This document shows, piece by piece, positions 1 through 6,737 of a stretch of 64,000 bases of DNA. Position 1 is the stretch's first letter. Every line of letters starts with the position of its first letter. A model generated the notes under the pieces. It was not told the DNA's origin, did not search any database, and worked only from the letters and a program-made list of their open reading frames with translations. The translations under genes were made by a program, and so were the position numbers. This DNA is from an uncultured Alloprevotella sp. (GTDB taxonomy: Bacteria > Bacteroidota > Bacteroidia > Bacteroidales > Bacteroidaceae): positions 186,001-250,000 of the forward strand of contig CALUOQ010000003.1 in NCBI GenBank assembly GCA_944322325.1. The letters are read 5' to 3'.

Positions 1-38
1 TAGCGCTGCTTGATGCGTTGTATGCGGTTCTCGTCCAT
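1..38 (-). CDS. N-terminal fragment of an unknown gene (runs off left edge)
   Basis: Only the first 12 codons are visible, reading MDENRIQRIKQR on the minus strand. The start is supported by a TAnnTTTG box about 66 bases upstream and by the open frame reaching the window edge. Short openings of this kind (acidic-basic, ending IKQR) occur in sigma-54-dependent Fis-family regulators of Bacteroidetes. Twelve residues are too few to assign a function, so this is a guess. Confidence 0.45.
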   Translation of the reverse strand, partial: MDENRIQRIKQR

Positions 39-103
39 AGGGTTTCCGGATTTTTGGTCCCTGTGCCGCGCGCCTCGTGTGGCGCAGGGGCACAATGAGG
101 AAG

Positions 104-111
104 CAAAGATA
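104..111 (-). promoter_or_regulatory. Bacteroidetes -7 promoter box TATCTTTG
   Basis: The box matches the TAnnTTTG consensus of the primary Bacteroidetes sigma factor on the minus strand. It lies about 66 bases before the ATG of the gene that leaves the window on the left. No clear -33 TTTG is seen. Confidence 0.55.
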
Positions 112-267
112 CGAATTTCCGCGCAATGCGCGGCGTCCCGTGGCCTTGGGAAAAAAGCGTGTACGTGTGCCCCTTTATATTATATGTGTAGTGTGGGCGT
201 GAGGAGGCGTGGCAGACAATGCATGTCGCTTCGGGCAGGGCGGATAAATGGGGCCGCTTTTGTTTAT

Positions 268-316
268 CGCAGCGCCCGTATTTCCTGTTACTACGATAGG
301 AAATACGGGCGCTGCG
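268..316. repeat. Perfect 19-bp inverted repeat, copy 1 of a two-copy hairpin family
   Basis: The arms CGCAGCGCCCGTATTTCCT (268-286) and their exact reverse complement (298-316) flank an 11-base loop. A second copy of the same geometry lies at 17741-17789. The two copies share the inner TTTCCT/AGGAAA and the 11-base loop length. They differ at five stem positions, and each difference is matched in the opposite arm. No T-run follows on either side, so a simple Rho-independent terminator is unlikely. Confidence 0.85.
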
Positions 317-367
317 ACAGGATTTTCTGTCGTTGCGTTTGTTTGCGCGTGTCGGTGCGCGGATTTT

Positions 368-1159
368 TTAGGGTTGCCCGGCGGGTGGTGCGGTCTCGAC
401 GGTGGCGTCGGCGGGCGCGGGGTCCTGGTGGCGCGGGGGCAGGTCGGCCATGATGGCGCGGCGGGCCTCGTCCATGACGCGGCGCAGGGCGTCGTGGTCG
501 CCGCGGGGGCTGGGGGCGATGGGGGGGTGAACGATGAGGCGCATGGGGTGGCGGTGGACGAAGGTGAAGCCCTCGGTGCGGTTGAGTACCTCGAAGGAAC
601 CGTCGATGGTCAGGGGGACGATGGGTAGCTGCAACTCGGCGGCGAGCTGGAAGGCTCCCTTGCGGAAAGGCGCCATACGCCCGGTGTAGGTGCGGGCGCC
701 CTCTGGGAAGACGACGAGCGACGTGCCGTCCTGAAGAACGTGGCGCGCCTGGTCGTAGGTCTCCTGTATCTTCTTGGGCCCGGACTTGTCGACGAATACG
801 AAGCCGGCCTTCTCGCAGGCGTAGCCCACGAGGGGGATGCGGCGCAGGGCTTTTTTCATCATCCACTTGAAGTTGCGCCCGAGGTAGCCGTAGATGAGGA
901 AGATGTCCATCTGCCCTTGGTGGTTGGCCACGAAGACATACGAGGTGCGGTGGTCGATGTGCTCGCGGCCCTCGACGCGGACGGGGATGAGTAGCAGGCG
1001 GCACATGAGGCGGGACCACAATTTACCGGGATAATAGCCCCAGAAGTGGGCGTTGCCCAAGAGGCAGCCGGCGCTCGTGGTGAGGGCGGTCAGGGCGGTG
1101 GCCACCAGCAACAAGGGGGCGGCAATGATAAGTTGGTAGGCGTGGTAGAGGAGTTTCAT
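368..1159 (-). CDS. plsC: 1-acyl-sn-glycerol-3-phosphate acyltransferase (PlsC family)
   Basis: The product of about 263 residues has an N-terminal membrane segment (residues 9-34). The acyltransferase HX4D motif is NHQGQMD (His80, Asp85) and the glycerophosphate-binding motif is FPEGART (151-157). These are the defining residues of the family that acylates lysophosphatidate to phosphatidate at the inner membrane. I chose the ATG at 1159 because the frame upstream is arginine-rich low-complexity sequence overlapping the next gene. It is the last gene of a five-gene minus-strand operon that begins with the GT2 gene at 5416. The C-terminus is Pro/Ala-rich and probably disordered. Confidence 0.88.
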   Translation of the reverse strand: MKLLYHAYQLIIAAPLLLVATALTALTTSAGCLLGNAHFWGYYPGKLWSRLMCRLLLIPVRVEGREHIDHRTSYVFVANHQGQMDIFLIYGYLGRNFKWMMKKALRRIPLVGYACEKAGFVFVDKSGPKKIQETYDQARHVLQDGTSLVVFPEGARTYTGRMAPFRKGAFQLAAELQLPIVPLTIDGSFEVLNRTEGFTFVHRHPMRLIVHPPIAPSPRGDHDALRRVMDEARRAIMADLPPRHQDPAPADATVETAPPAGQP

Positions 1160-1191
1160 TGCAGGGGAGTATTTGTCGGGGCTGTTTGTCT

Positions 1192-2358
1192 TTATGGTAT
1201 GGAGGGTTCGTTTTTCCGGCGCAGTGTGATGACGTTGATTTCGGGCCAGGCGCCGAGGCGGAAGGGCATGAGCACTTCGCCGGCGCCGAGGCTGACGTGG
1301 AGGGCCCGAGGGCCGTCGTGGTAGAGGCCGCCCCACTCGGGGTAGAACCAGGCGGCGGGCGAAAAGGTGCCGAGCTTGAGCTGCATACCGTGGGTGTGGC
1401 CCGAGAGGGTGAGGTCGACGTCGGTCGTGGGCAGGACGCTGCGGCGCCAGTGGGTGGGGTCGTGGCTCAGCAGCAGCTTAAAGCCGGCGCGCTCCAGGCC
1501 GCGTTGGGCGCGGGCGAGGTCGCCGCGTTGGGGGAAGGGCGGGGTGCCGTCGTTTTCGACGCCGAGGACGGCGATGCTGTCGGTGCCGCGGCGGACGACG
1601 AGGCCCTCGTTGAGCAGCAGGCGCCACCCCATGGCGCGCTGGCGCCGGACGAGCTGGCGGACGTTGGCCTGCCGGGCGGCCTCGCCGGGCCAGTCGTAGT
1701 AGCTCATGTAGTCGTGGTTGCCGAGGATGGAGATGATGCCGTCGGGGGCGCTGAGGCGGGCCAGCTCGGACTGGAAGGGGGCGAGTTCCTCGGCGTGGTA
1801 GTTGACGAGGTCGCCGGTGAAGGCAATGAGGTCGGGATGCAGGGCGTTGACGCTGTCGACAATCTCGCCGACGGTGGAGGGGCGCGTGGTGAAGGTGCCG
1901 AGGTGGAGGTCGCTGAGCTGCACGATGCGGTAGCCGTCGAAGGCGGGGGGGACGTCGGCCGAGGCGTAGGTGGCTTGGCGCACGGTGAGCTGGTAGGGCC
2001 CGACGGCATAGCCGTAGACGATGAGTACGCACGTGGCGCCGCCCGCGGCGAGGCCGGCGGCATTGAAGGCGCGGCGCACGCCGCGGCTCCGGCTGAGGCG
2101 TCCGGCCAGCGAGAGGAGAGCAAAGAGGGTTTCGGGCACGGTGACGGCGAGTAGCACGACGAGGTAGAGGCCCTTGAGGACGACTTCGTTGTCGCCGAAG
2201 CCTTCGAACAGGACGAACCACAGCGTGGCGAGGGCCAGCAGGGCGTTGGGCGACCACAGCAGCAAGCGCCAGCCGGGCCGGCGCACGAAAGCGCGGTCGA
2301 TGTAGAGCGCGGGCAGCACGAGCAGCACGACGAGCAGGAGGGCAATGCGCAGTATCAT
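1192..2358 (-). CDS. Membrane-anchored metallophosphoesterase
   Basis: The product of 388 residues has three to four N-terminal transmembrane helices (about 1-22, 36-52, 60-85, 100-120). A calcineurin-like phosphoesterase domain follows from about residue 140. Metal-ligand motifs are visible in order: SDLHLG (149-154), GDL (182-184), GNHD (213-216) and a late GHTHG. This is the YkuE/YaeI type; some members act on lipid-linked phosphates such as UDP-diacylglucosamine, but the substrate here is not shown. The start codon overlaps the stop of the upstream gene as ATGA (2355-2358), so translation is probably coupled. Next to plsC and a polyprenol-phosphate GT2, a role in envelope lipid metabolism is a reasonable inference. 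Confidence 0.85.
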   Translation of the reverse strand: MILRIALLLVVLLVLPALYIDRAFVRRPGWRLLLWSPNALLALATLWFVLFEGFGDNEVVLKGLYLVVLLAVTVPETLFALLSLAGRLSRSRGVRRAFNAAGLAAGGATCVLIVYGYAVGPYQLTVRQATYASADVPPAFDGYRIVQLSDLHLGTFTTRPSTVGEIVDSVNALHPDLIAFTGDLVNYHAEELAPFQSELARLSAPDGIISILGNHDYMSYYDWPGEAARQANVRQLVRRQRAMGWRLLLNEGLVVRRGTDSIAVLGVENDGTPPFPQRGDLARAQRGLERAGFKLLLSHDPTHWRRSVLPTTDVDLTLSGHTHGMQLKLGTFSPAAWFYPEWGGLYHDGPRALHVSLGAGEVLMPFRLGAWPEINVITLRRKNEPSIP

Positions 2359-3281
2359 GGGCGGGAGGTTTGAGGGGTGTAGTTGGCGGCAAGGTATTTC
2401 TGCATGACCTTGGGGGGCAGGCCGCGCCGACGGGCGTAGTCCTCGAACTGGGCGCGGTCGATAGGCCCGACGGCGAAGTGGCGCGCGGCAGGGTGGGCCA
2501 GCATCAGGCCGCACACCGAGGCGTGCGGCTGCATGGCGCCCGATTCGGTGAGCCGCACGCCGATGCGGCCGAAGTCGAGCAGGGTGTCGAGCAGGAAGGC
2601 GAGGCTCTGGTCGGGCAGGGAGGGGTAGCCCACGGCGGGGCGGATGCCTTGGTAGCGCTCGGCCAGGAGCTCGTCGGGCGTCAGCCGCTCGTCGGGGGCG
2701 TAGCCCCAGTGAATGCGGCGGACGTCGCGGTGGAGCCGTTCGGCTGCGGCTTCGGCGAGGCGGTCGGCGAGGGTCTGAGCCAGCAGGTGGCGGTAGTCGT
2801 CGGGGGTAGGCGGCTGTTCGCCGGTTTCGCCTGCCGTCGTGACGAACAGGCCTACCCGGTCGGGCTCGGGGCCGCCGAGGGGGCGGACAAAGTCGGCCAG
2901 GCAGAGGTAAGGGTCGCCCTCACGGACCACGCGCTGCTGGCGCAGGCAGGGCAGACGGTGCGTATGGCCGCAGTCATCGAGGAGCAGAAGGTCGTCGCCG
3001 TCGGCCCAAGCGGGAAAGAGGCCGAAGCAGCCGCGGGCGCAACGGCCGGGCGCCTGCTGACGGAGCAGGGCAAGGGCGTCGTCGTAGAGGCGGGCGGCTT
3101 CGGCGGCCTTGGGGCGCTCGGTTTCGTCGAACGACGCCAACCATGTCGCCCGGCAACCGGGACAGTCATGCTGACGCGCCACGGCGGCAAAGCGCGGCGC
3201 GAATCCCCAAGCGTGGAAGAAGTAGGTCCAGCTGATGAAGGGGACGAGGTCGGCAAGGCTGAAGTCGGCGCGTTGTATCAT
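2355..3281 (-). CDS. Stand-alone B12-dependent methionine synthase activation domain
   Basis: The 308-residue product matches only the C-terminal reactivation domain of MetH. It carries the AdoMet-binding signature GIRPAVGYPSLPDQ, followed by LTESGAMQPHASVCGLMLAHP and a DYARRRG close, in the same order as E. coli MetH. The homocysteine, folate and cobalamin domains are absent. In MetH this domain binds AdoMet and flavodoxin-delivered electrons to rescue cob(II)alamin. A separate gene suggests that MetH in this genome is split or lacks this domain, which is inference. Both ends overlap the neighbours by ATGA (2355-2358 and 3278-3281), so it sits firmly in the operon. Confidence 0.85.
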   Translation of the reverse strand: MIQRADFSLADLVPFISWTYFFHAWGFAPRFAAVARQHDCPGCRATWLASFDETERPKAAEAARLYDDALALLRQQAPGRCARGCFGLFPAWADGDDLLLLDDCGHTHRLPCLRQQRVVREGDPYLCLADFVRPLGGPEPDRVGLFVTTAGETGEQPPTPDDYRHLLAQTLADRLAEAAAERLHRDVRRIHWGYAPDERLTPDELLAERYQGIRPAVGYPSLPDQSLAFLLDTLLDFGRIGVRLTESGAMQPHASVCGLMLAHPAARHFAVGPIDRAQFEDYARRRGLPPKVMQKYLAANYTPQTSRP

Positions 3282-4615
3282 CGGTTGTACGTGACGGCCT
3301 GACCGTGGAAGTCTGTGTCGGTGATACGGCCGCCGTTGTATATGAGGAAGCCGTTGCAGTACGTCTTTTCGACACGCCAGCGGAACGTGTGTCCTTCGAG
3401 GGGACTCCACCCGCACTTGCTCTCGATGCGGCAAGGGGGCAGGGTCCAGAGCGAGCGGGGCCGGACGAGGACGAGGTCGGCCTTGTAGCCCTCGCGCAGA
3501 AAACCGCGGTTCTCGATGTCGAAGAGGGTGGCGGGGTTGTGGCACATGAGCTCGACGAGGCACTCGACGGGTAGCACACCTTCGTCGACGAGGTCGAGCA
3601 TGGCCGGGAGCGAGAACTGCACCATGGGCATCCCCGAGGCGGCGCGCACGCAGCCGCCCTGTTTCTGGCTGAGGCGGTGGGGGGCATGGTCGGTGGCCAC
3701 GGTGCGGATGGTGCCGTCGGTCAGGGCGTGGCGCAGGGCGTCGCGGTCGGCGGCCGTTTTGACGGCGGGGTTGCACTTGATGCGGGCGCCAAGCTCGGCG
3801 TAGTCTGCCTCGCAGAATAGCAGGTGGGGCAGGCAGGCTTCGGCCGTGACGCGGCCGGCATGGCGGCGCAGCAGTTTCAGCTCGCGCGCCGTCGATACGT
3901 GGGCCACGTGGAGCCGGGCTCCGGTCTCGAGGGCCAGCCGCACGGCTTGGGCCGTGGATTTGTAGCAAGCCTCCTCGGAACGGATAGCAGAGTGGAAACG
4001 CACGTCGGGGTCAGGCCCGTACTGGGCCTTGAAGGCTTCGAGGTTCTTTGCGATGAGGGCGGAGTCCTCGCAGTGGGTGACGACGGGGACGCGGGCGCCC
4101 TCGAAGATGTCGCGCAGGGCGGCGGCCTTGTCGACGAGCATGTCGCCGGTCGAGGCGCCCATGAACACTTTGATGCCGCAGACGCGGCGCGGATTGATGC
4201 GCGCCAGCTGGGCGGCGTTGCTGTTTGTTGCGCCGATAAAGAAACCGAAATTGACGTGGCTGTGGCGGTAGGCGTAGGCAGTCTTTTCCTCGACTGCCTC
4301 GGGCGTGATGGTCTGGGGCAGGGTGTTGGGCATGTCGAAGAAGGTCGTGACGCCGCCGGCGGCCGCGGCGCGGCTTTCGCTCTCCATGTCGGCTTTGTCC
4401 GTCAGGCCAGGGTCGCGGAAGTGTACGTGGGTGTCGATGACGCCGGGCAGCAGGTAGCAGCCAGTGGCGTCGACCGTTTCGTCGCCGGGCACGCTGGGGG
4501 CAGCGGTGCCTTCGATAATTTCGGCGATGGTGTCGTCCTCGATGACGAGCGAGCCGACGAACGTGCGGCCCTCGTTGACGAGGGTGGCGTTATTGATGTG
4601 TATCCGGGTGTGCAT
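3278..4615 (-). CDS. pyrC: Dihydroorotase
   Basis: The 445-residue amidohydrolase carries the metal motif HVHFRDPG (63-70), a GIKVFMG segment with the lysine expected to be carboxylated, and the late ATDHAPH motif with the catalytic Asp. These identify a class I dihydroorotase, which cyclises carbamoyl-aspartate to dihydroorotate in cytoplasmic pyrimidine synthesis. It has the usual length for the family. It follows the GT2 gene by 42 bases and overlaps the MetH-activation gene by four bases. The link to its operon partners looks like genome economy and not a shared pathway. Confidence 0.93.
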   Translation of the reverse strand: MHTRIHINNATLVNEGRTFVGSLVIEDDTIAEIIEGTAAPSVPGDETVDATGCYLLPGVIDTHVHFRDPGLTDKADMESESRAAAAGGVTTFFDMPNTLPQTITPEAVEEKTAYAYRHSHVNFGFFIGATNSNAAQLARINPRRVCGIKVFMGASTGDMLVDKAAALRDIFEGARVPVVTHCEDSALIAKNLEAFKAQYGPDPDVRFHSAIRSEEACYKSTAQAVRLALETGARLHVAHVSTARELKLLRRHAGRVTAEACLPHLLFCEADYAELGARIKCNPAVKTAADRDALRHALTDGTIRTVATDHAPHRLSQKQGGCVRAASGMPMVQFSLPAMLDLVDEGVLPVECLVELMCHNPATLFDIENRGFLREGYKADLVLVRPRSLWTLPPCRIESKCGWSPLEGHTFRWRVEKTYCNGFLIYNGGRITDTDFHGQAVTYNR

Positions 4616-4657
4616 GGTGGGTATGGGTGAAGCGGGGTTGAGAACTGGGGCGACGGG

Positions 4658-5416
4658 TTAGCGACGGCCAGAGCCGCGGCGGGGATACTTCTTGGTCCAG
4701 CTGTCGAGGCGCAGGCGGATGACGCCGAAGACGGCTTCGCCGAAGATGCTGCTGTTCATTTTGCTGGTGCCCTCGCGGCGGTTGACAAAGATGACGGGGA
4801 CTTCCTTGATGCGGAAGCCGCACCGATGGGCGGTGAATTTCATCTCGATCTGGAAAGCGTAGCCCTTGAATCGGATGTCGTCAAGGCGGAGGGTTTCGAG
4901 CACCTCGCGGCGGTAGCAGACGAAGCCTGCCGTGGTGTCGTGGATGGAAAGCCCGGTGACGAGCTGCACGTACTTCGAGGCGTAGTAGCTCATCAGTACG
5001 CGGCCCATCGGCCAGTTGACCACGTTGACGCCGCTGACGTAGCGCGAGCCGATGGCGACGTCGTAGCCCTCGGTGGCGCAGGCCGCGTAGAGGCGGGGCA
5101 GGTCGGCCGGCGCGTGGCTGAAGTCGGCGTCCATCTCGAATACGTAGTCGTAGTCATGGGCCAAGGCCCACTTGAAACCGGCGATATAGGCCGTGCCGAG
5201 ACCCAGTTTGCCGCTCCGCTCGAGGAGAAAGAGGCGGTCGGAAAACTCGCTTTGTTGCAGGCGCTTCACGGCGGCGGCCGTACCGTCGGGCGAGCCGTCG
5301 TCGATGACGAGTATGTGGAAAGCCTTTTCCAGGGCGAAAACGGCGCGGATGATTTTCTCGATGTTTTCTATCTCGTTGTAAGTCGGTATGATGACGACGC
5401 TGTCGCTGCTGTGCAT
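4658..5416 (-). CDS. Polyprenol-phosphate mannosyltransferase-like GT2 (Dpm1 family)
   Basis: The product has 252 residues. It opens with VVIIPTYNE, carries VIDDGSPDGT for nucleotide binding and a DADFSH metal site, and matches the soluble Dpm1/Ppm1 class without C-terminal transmembrane helices. Members move mannose from GDP to a polyprenyl phosphate at the membrane face to feed glycosylation; the sugar here is not proven. The ATG at 5416 lies about 28 bases downstream of the -7 box TAATTTTG (5444-5451). The longer open frame runs back through that promoter and the divergent gene, so it is not used. This is the first gene of the five-gene operon. Confidence 0.87.
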   Translation of the reverse strand: MHSSDSVVIIPTYNEIENIEKIIRAVFALEKAFHILVIDDGSPDGTAAAVKRLQQSEFSDRLFLLERSGKLGLGTAYIAGFKWALAHDYDYVFEMDADFSHAPADLPRLYAACATEGYDVAIGSRYVSGVNVVNWPMGRVLMSYYASKYVQLVTGLSIHDTTAGFVCYRREVLETLRLDDIRFKGYAFQIEMKFTAHRCGFRIKEVPVIFVNRREGTSKMNSSIFGEAVFGVIRLRLDSWTKKYPRRGSGRR

Positions 5417-5443
5417 AGTTCCTTTATCCTGTAATTTTACGGC

Positions 5444-5451
5444 AAAATTAG
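5444..5451 (-). promoter_or_regulatory. -7 promoter box TAATTTTG for the GT2-pyrC-plsC operon
   Basis: TAnnTTTG match on the minus strand, 28 bases upstream of the GT2 start. It is divergent from the plus-strand box at 5548-5555, so this intergenic region serves both transcripts. Confidence 0.65.
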
Positions 5452-5547
5452 GAAGAAAAGGCGATACGCGAGGCCGGCGGCGACCATATTGTACGGGTAA
5501 GCCCGCAAAAATCTGTCGTCGGGCCGCACGGAGCCTGTGTGTTTTCG

Positions 5548-5555
5548 TAAATTTG
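5548..5555 (+). promoter_or_regulatory. -7 promoter box TAAATTTG for the thioredoxin-family gene
   Basis: TAnnTTTG match 33 bases upstream of the ATG at 5588, at the usual spacing for Bacteroidetes leaders. It argues against starting that gene at the upstream in-frame ATG at 5537. Confidence 0.65.
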
Positions 5556-5587
5556 CACGGAATAACTTTTTCAAGCATACGTTCGAT

Positions 5588-6658
5588 ATGAAGCATTTTC
5601 TTTTGACAGTCTGTTTGTTTGTGGCCGCCGGTGCGGTGGCCCAGACACGCTACGAGGTGAAAGGCACGGTGCCGGCCGGCGTGAAGCAAGTCTACATGGT
5701 GCAGCCCGAGACCGGGCGTACGGACAGCGTGGCGGTGAGTGGCGGAACGTTTTCCTTTGCGGGCGAGGTGGCCCGCCCTGCGTTTGCCCTGCTGCGCGCA
5801 CAGGGCGAGACGGTGATGCCCGTCTACCTGGACGCGACGCCGGCCACAGTGGATTGGAGCAGCATGGCCGTGAAAGGTTCGGCCGTCAATGCCGAGCTCT
5901 CGCAGTGGTTGGCGCAGTTCAAACCTTATTTCGACATGAACAAGCAGTTCGCCCGCGAGGTTGCAGCCCTGAAGGCTGCCGGCGGGCAGCAGCCCGACAG
6001 CGTAAAACAGCGCGTCATGATGAAGGGGCAACTGATGGCCGACGGACTGGCGAAACTGACGGTGAAATGTTGCGAGGCGGGCAAAACGTCGCTCGTGCCA
6101 GCCGTGTTCCTGTATCTGAACGGACAGCTGCTCTCGGTAGAGGAACTTTTGACCGTTGGTGAGGAAAATCGTGCCTACATGGCCTCACCCTTGCTGAACG
6201 GCCTGCGTGTCCGTCTGACGGCTCTCCGGCGGCAGGAGGTCGGCGCGATGTTTACGGACGTTGAACTGGCCGACACGGCGGGCGTAAAGCACAAACTCTC
6301 AGAGTACGTGGGGCGCGGCGGTTACGTGCTCATCGACTTTTGGGCCAGCTGGTGCGGACCTTGCCGCGCCGAGATGCCCGCGGTGAAGGCTGCCTACGAG
6401 CGTTTTGCGCCTAAGGGCTTTCAGGTGGTCGGCCTGTCGTTCGACCAGAACGCAGCGGCTTGGAAAGCCGGGATAAAGAAACTCGGCATCACTTGGCCGC
6501 AGCTCTCGGACCTCAAAGGATGGAAATCCGCGGCCGGGCAGACCTACGGCGTGAACAGCATTCCCCTGACGTTGCTCGTCGGGCCTGACGGCAAAATCGT
6601 GGCCCGCGCTCTTCGCGGCGACGAGCTGATGCGGAAGCTCGAGGAAATCTATCAATGA
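5588..6658 (+). CDS. Exported TlpA/AhpC-type thioredoxin with DUF4369-like N-terminus
   Basis: The 356-residue product has a signal peptide (MKHFLLTVCLFVAAGAVAQ). A beta-rich N-terminal domain of the DUF4369 type follows (about 20-120), then a helical linker, then a C-terminal thioredoxin fold with FWASWCGPC near residue 250. The CGPC site and the Bacteroidetes domain pairing indicate a periplasmic disulfide reductase/oxidase. These often act in oxidative stress or cytochrome maturation; the partner is unknown. It has its own promoter. The GH3 gene begins about 80 bases downstream and may be co-transcribed. Confidence 0.88.
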   Translation: MKHFLLTVCLFVAAGAVAQTRYEVKGTVPAGVKQVYMVQPETGRTDSVAVSGGTFSFAGEVARPAFALLRAQGETVMPVYLDATPATVDWSSMAVKGSAVNAELSQWLAQFKPYFDMNKQFAREVAALKAAGGQQPDSVKQRVMMKGQLMADGLAKLTVKCCEAGKTSLVPAVFLYLNGQLLSVEELLTVGEENRAYMASPLLNGLRVRLTALRRQEVGAMFTDVELADTAGVKHKLSEYVGRGGYVLIDFWASWCGPCRAEMPAVKAAYERFAPKGFQVVGLSFDQNAAAWKAGIKKLGITWPQLSDLKGWKSAAGQTYGVNSIPLTLLVGPDGKIVARALRGDELMRKLEEIYQ

Positions 6659-6737
6659 ACAGACCGGGGTCGTGTCGCCCTGGCTGACTATAACGATAAA
6701 GCACAGCACGATGATAAACCTGTTAAGCAACTATAAG

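Larger units (their letters stand above)
39..367. other. Intergenic region with promoter and long hairpin
   Basis: This 329-base gap separates the end of the plsC-like gene from the start of the leftmost partial gene. It holds the minus-strand promoter box at 104-111 and the perfect inverted repeat at 268-316. Open frames across it on the plus strand have arginine-rich, repeat-derived translations and no recognisable protein character. I see no gene here. Confidence 0.6.

Noticed and set aside
291-2154. Several long frames opposite or overlapping plsC and the phosphoesterase gene
   Set aside because: They are Arg/Pro- or Val/Glu-rich mirror translations of high-GC genes with clear motifs on the minus strand.
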